Below, piece by piece: positions 63,881 through 64,000 of a DNA stretch of 64,000 bases. The position numbers and the translations under genes are program-made. Position 1 is the first letter of the stretch, and every line of letters begins with the position of its first letter. The stretch is taken from contig BAAHQB010000085.1 in NCBI GenBank assembly GCA_054601695.1, forward strand, positions 248,001-312,000. The letters are read 5' to 3'. The notes under the pieces are model-generated. The model had not been told where the DNA came from, ran no database searches, and saw nothing but the letters and a program-made list of their open reading frames with translations. Source of the stretch: Amorphochlora amoebiformis (taxonomy: Eukaryota > Cercozoa > Chlorarachniophyceae).

Positions 63881-64000
63881 CATTCTTTCTATACAGATAT
63901 ACATGTATATATTTATATATAGATATATATATACACATATGTAATGTACAGATATATATTCAGGACTCTACACAAAGTACTATTCCACGTGCCCAGAGAG
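55087..64000 (+). CDS. secreted class 3 (alpha/beta hydrolase) lipase, 3' end outside the window
   Basis: Triacylglycerol-lipase-like serine hydrolase. It starts at ATG 55087 with [20 protein letters not shown], a probable signal peptide. Exons: 55087-55146, 56140-56206, 56825-56911, 57256-57353, 57717-57782, 57832-57844, 58103-58125, 58270 to about 58439, 58683-58725, 59267-59349, 59411-59478, 60134-60205, 60996-61041, 61375-61432, 61671-61723, 62685-62738, 63492-63562, 63964 onward. Lipase_3 landmarks in order: [26 protein letters not shown] (oxyanion strand), LHSGFYGNA, nucleophile elbow GYSMGGAMAY (Ser), [24 protein letters not shown] (Asp), FHVPRE (His). The N-terminal half holds a variable stretch with NQS and two NET sequons and a four-Cys run (DCCCC), consistent with an extracellular, disulphide-rich protein. 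Phases close throughout except that the end of the 58270 exon has two possible donors. Confidence 0.88.
55440..56140 (+). repeat. six-copy echo array of the PIVDA exon start, unit about 112 bp
   Basis: Units end in TCATAATCCTCCAG followed by CCCATTGTAGAT, the acceptor and first 12 nt of lipase exon 56140-56206. Copies are at about 55447, 55574, 55683, 55797, 55902 and 56017. Each unit also carries TTACATTACACATACACGAA and ACAAATACATTTACAACATA and one TA tract. Confidence 0.92.
59810..59842 (+). repeat. echo of the RGSTSSPR exon end
   Basis: GAGGCTCAACTTCCTCGACT resembles the end of exon 59411-59478 (GTGGCTCAACATCCTCGCCT) and is followed by TA tract. Confidence 0.75.
62870..63045. repeat. 28-bp minisatellite, about six copies
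   Basis: The unit CAGACGTTGGTATTCGCAAA plus CGGTAGTC is almost perfectly conserved at 62880-63035 inside a lipase intron. It is followed by GC-richer unique sequence with CGTGACATGGCG (63099) and four GATCTCCA-type words (63185-63230). Confidence 0.92.

Overview
This is a stretch of nuclear chromosome from a eukaryote, probably a unicellular protist. It has a spliceosomal intron/exon structure with GT-AG borders, a eukaryotic 40S ribosomal protein (uS3), a small-subunit processome WD40 protein (UTP13/TBL3 type), a cyclic-nucleotide-regulated AGC kinase and a secreted class 3 lipase. Vertebrate-type TTAGGG repeats occur inside introns. The standard code fits all genes (TAA, TAG and TGA behave as stops). 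The lineage cannot be fixed from the window. Kinases with several cyclic-nucleotide domains fused to the catalytic domain are typical of alveolates but also occur in other protists.

Layout. 1-22656 (minus): a very long UTP13 gene entering from the left edge, about 30 exons of 24-280 nt. It diverges from the intronless uS3 gene (22853-23701, plus) across 196 bp. Convergent with uS3 is an unrecognised membrane-anchored helical protein (24254-30831, minus). That gene diverges from a 37-exon cyclic-nucleotide-dependent protein kinase (31057-51029, plus) across 225 bp carrying a perfect CRE palindrome. 51030-55086 is mostly intergenic, with one possible small gene (53190-53489). A class 3 lipase gene (55087 to beyond 64000, plus) runs off the right edge with its Ser, Asp and His triad motifs in view.

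The striking feature is the introns. Almost all are built of (TA)n tracts that run into both splice sites, so the repeat itself supplies the GTATAT donor and the TATATAG acceptor. Many introns also hold 'exon echoes': tandem truncated copies of the neighbouring exon edge together with its splice site, each set in its own TA tract and each decaying by substitution or stop codon. One intron carries 14 copies. Echoes occur in all four intron-rich genes. Other introns carry TTAGGG arrays interleaved with a conserved module of about 90 bp, always in the same orientation relative to the telomeric strand.

The long Ile/Tyr, Leu/Thr, Val/Arg and Ser/Leu open frames across the window are translations of these microsatellites and are not genes. 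Exon borders below come from reading-frame continuity plus GT/AG; where the phase could not be closed this is stated.
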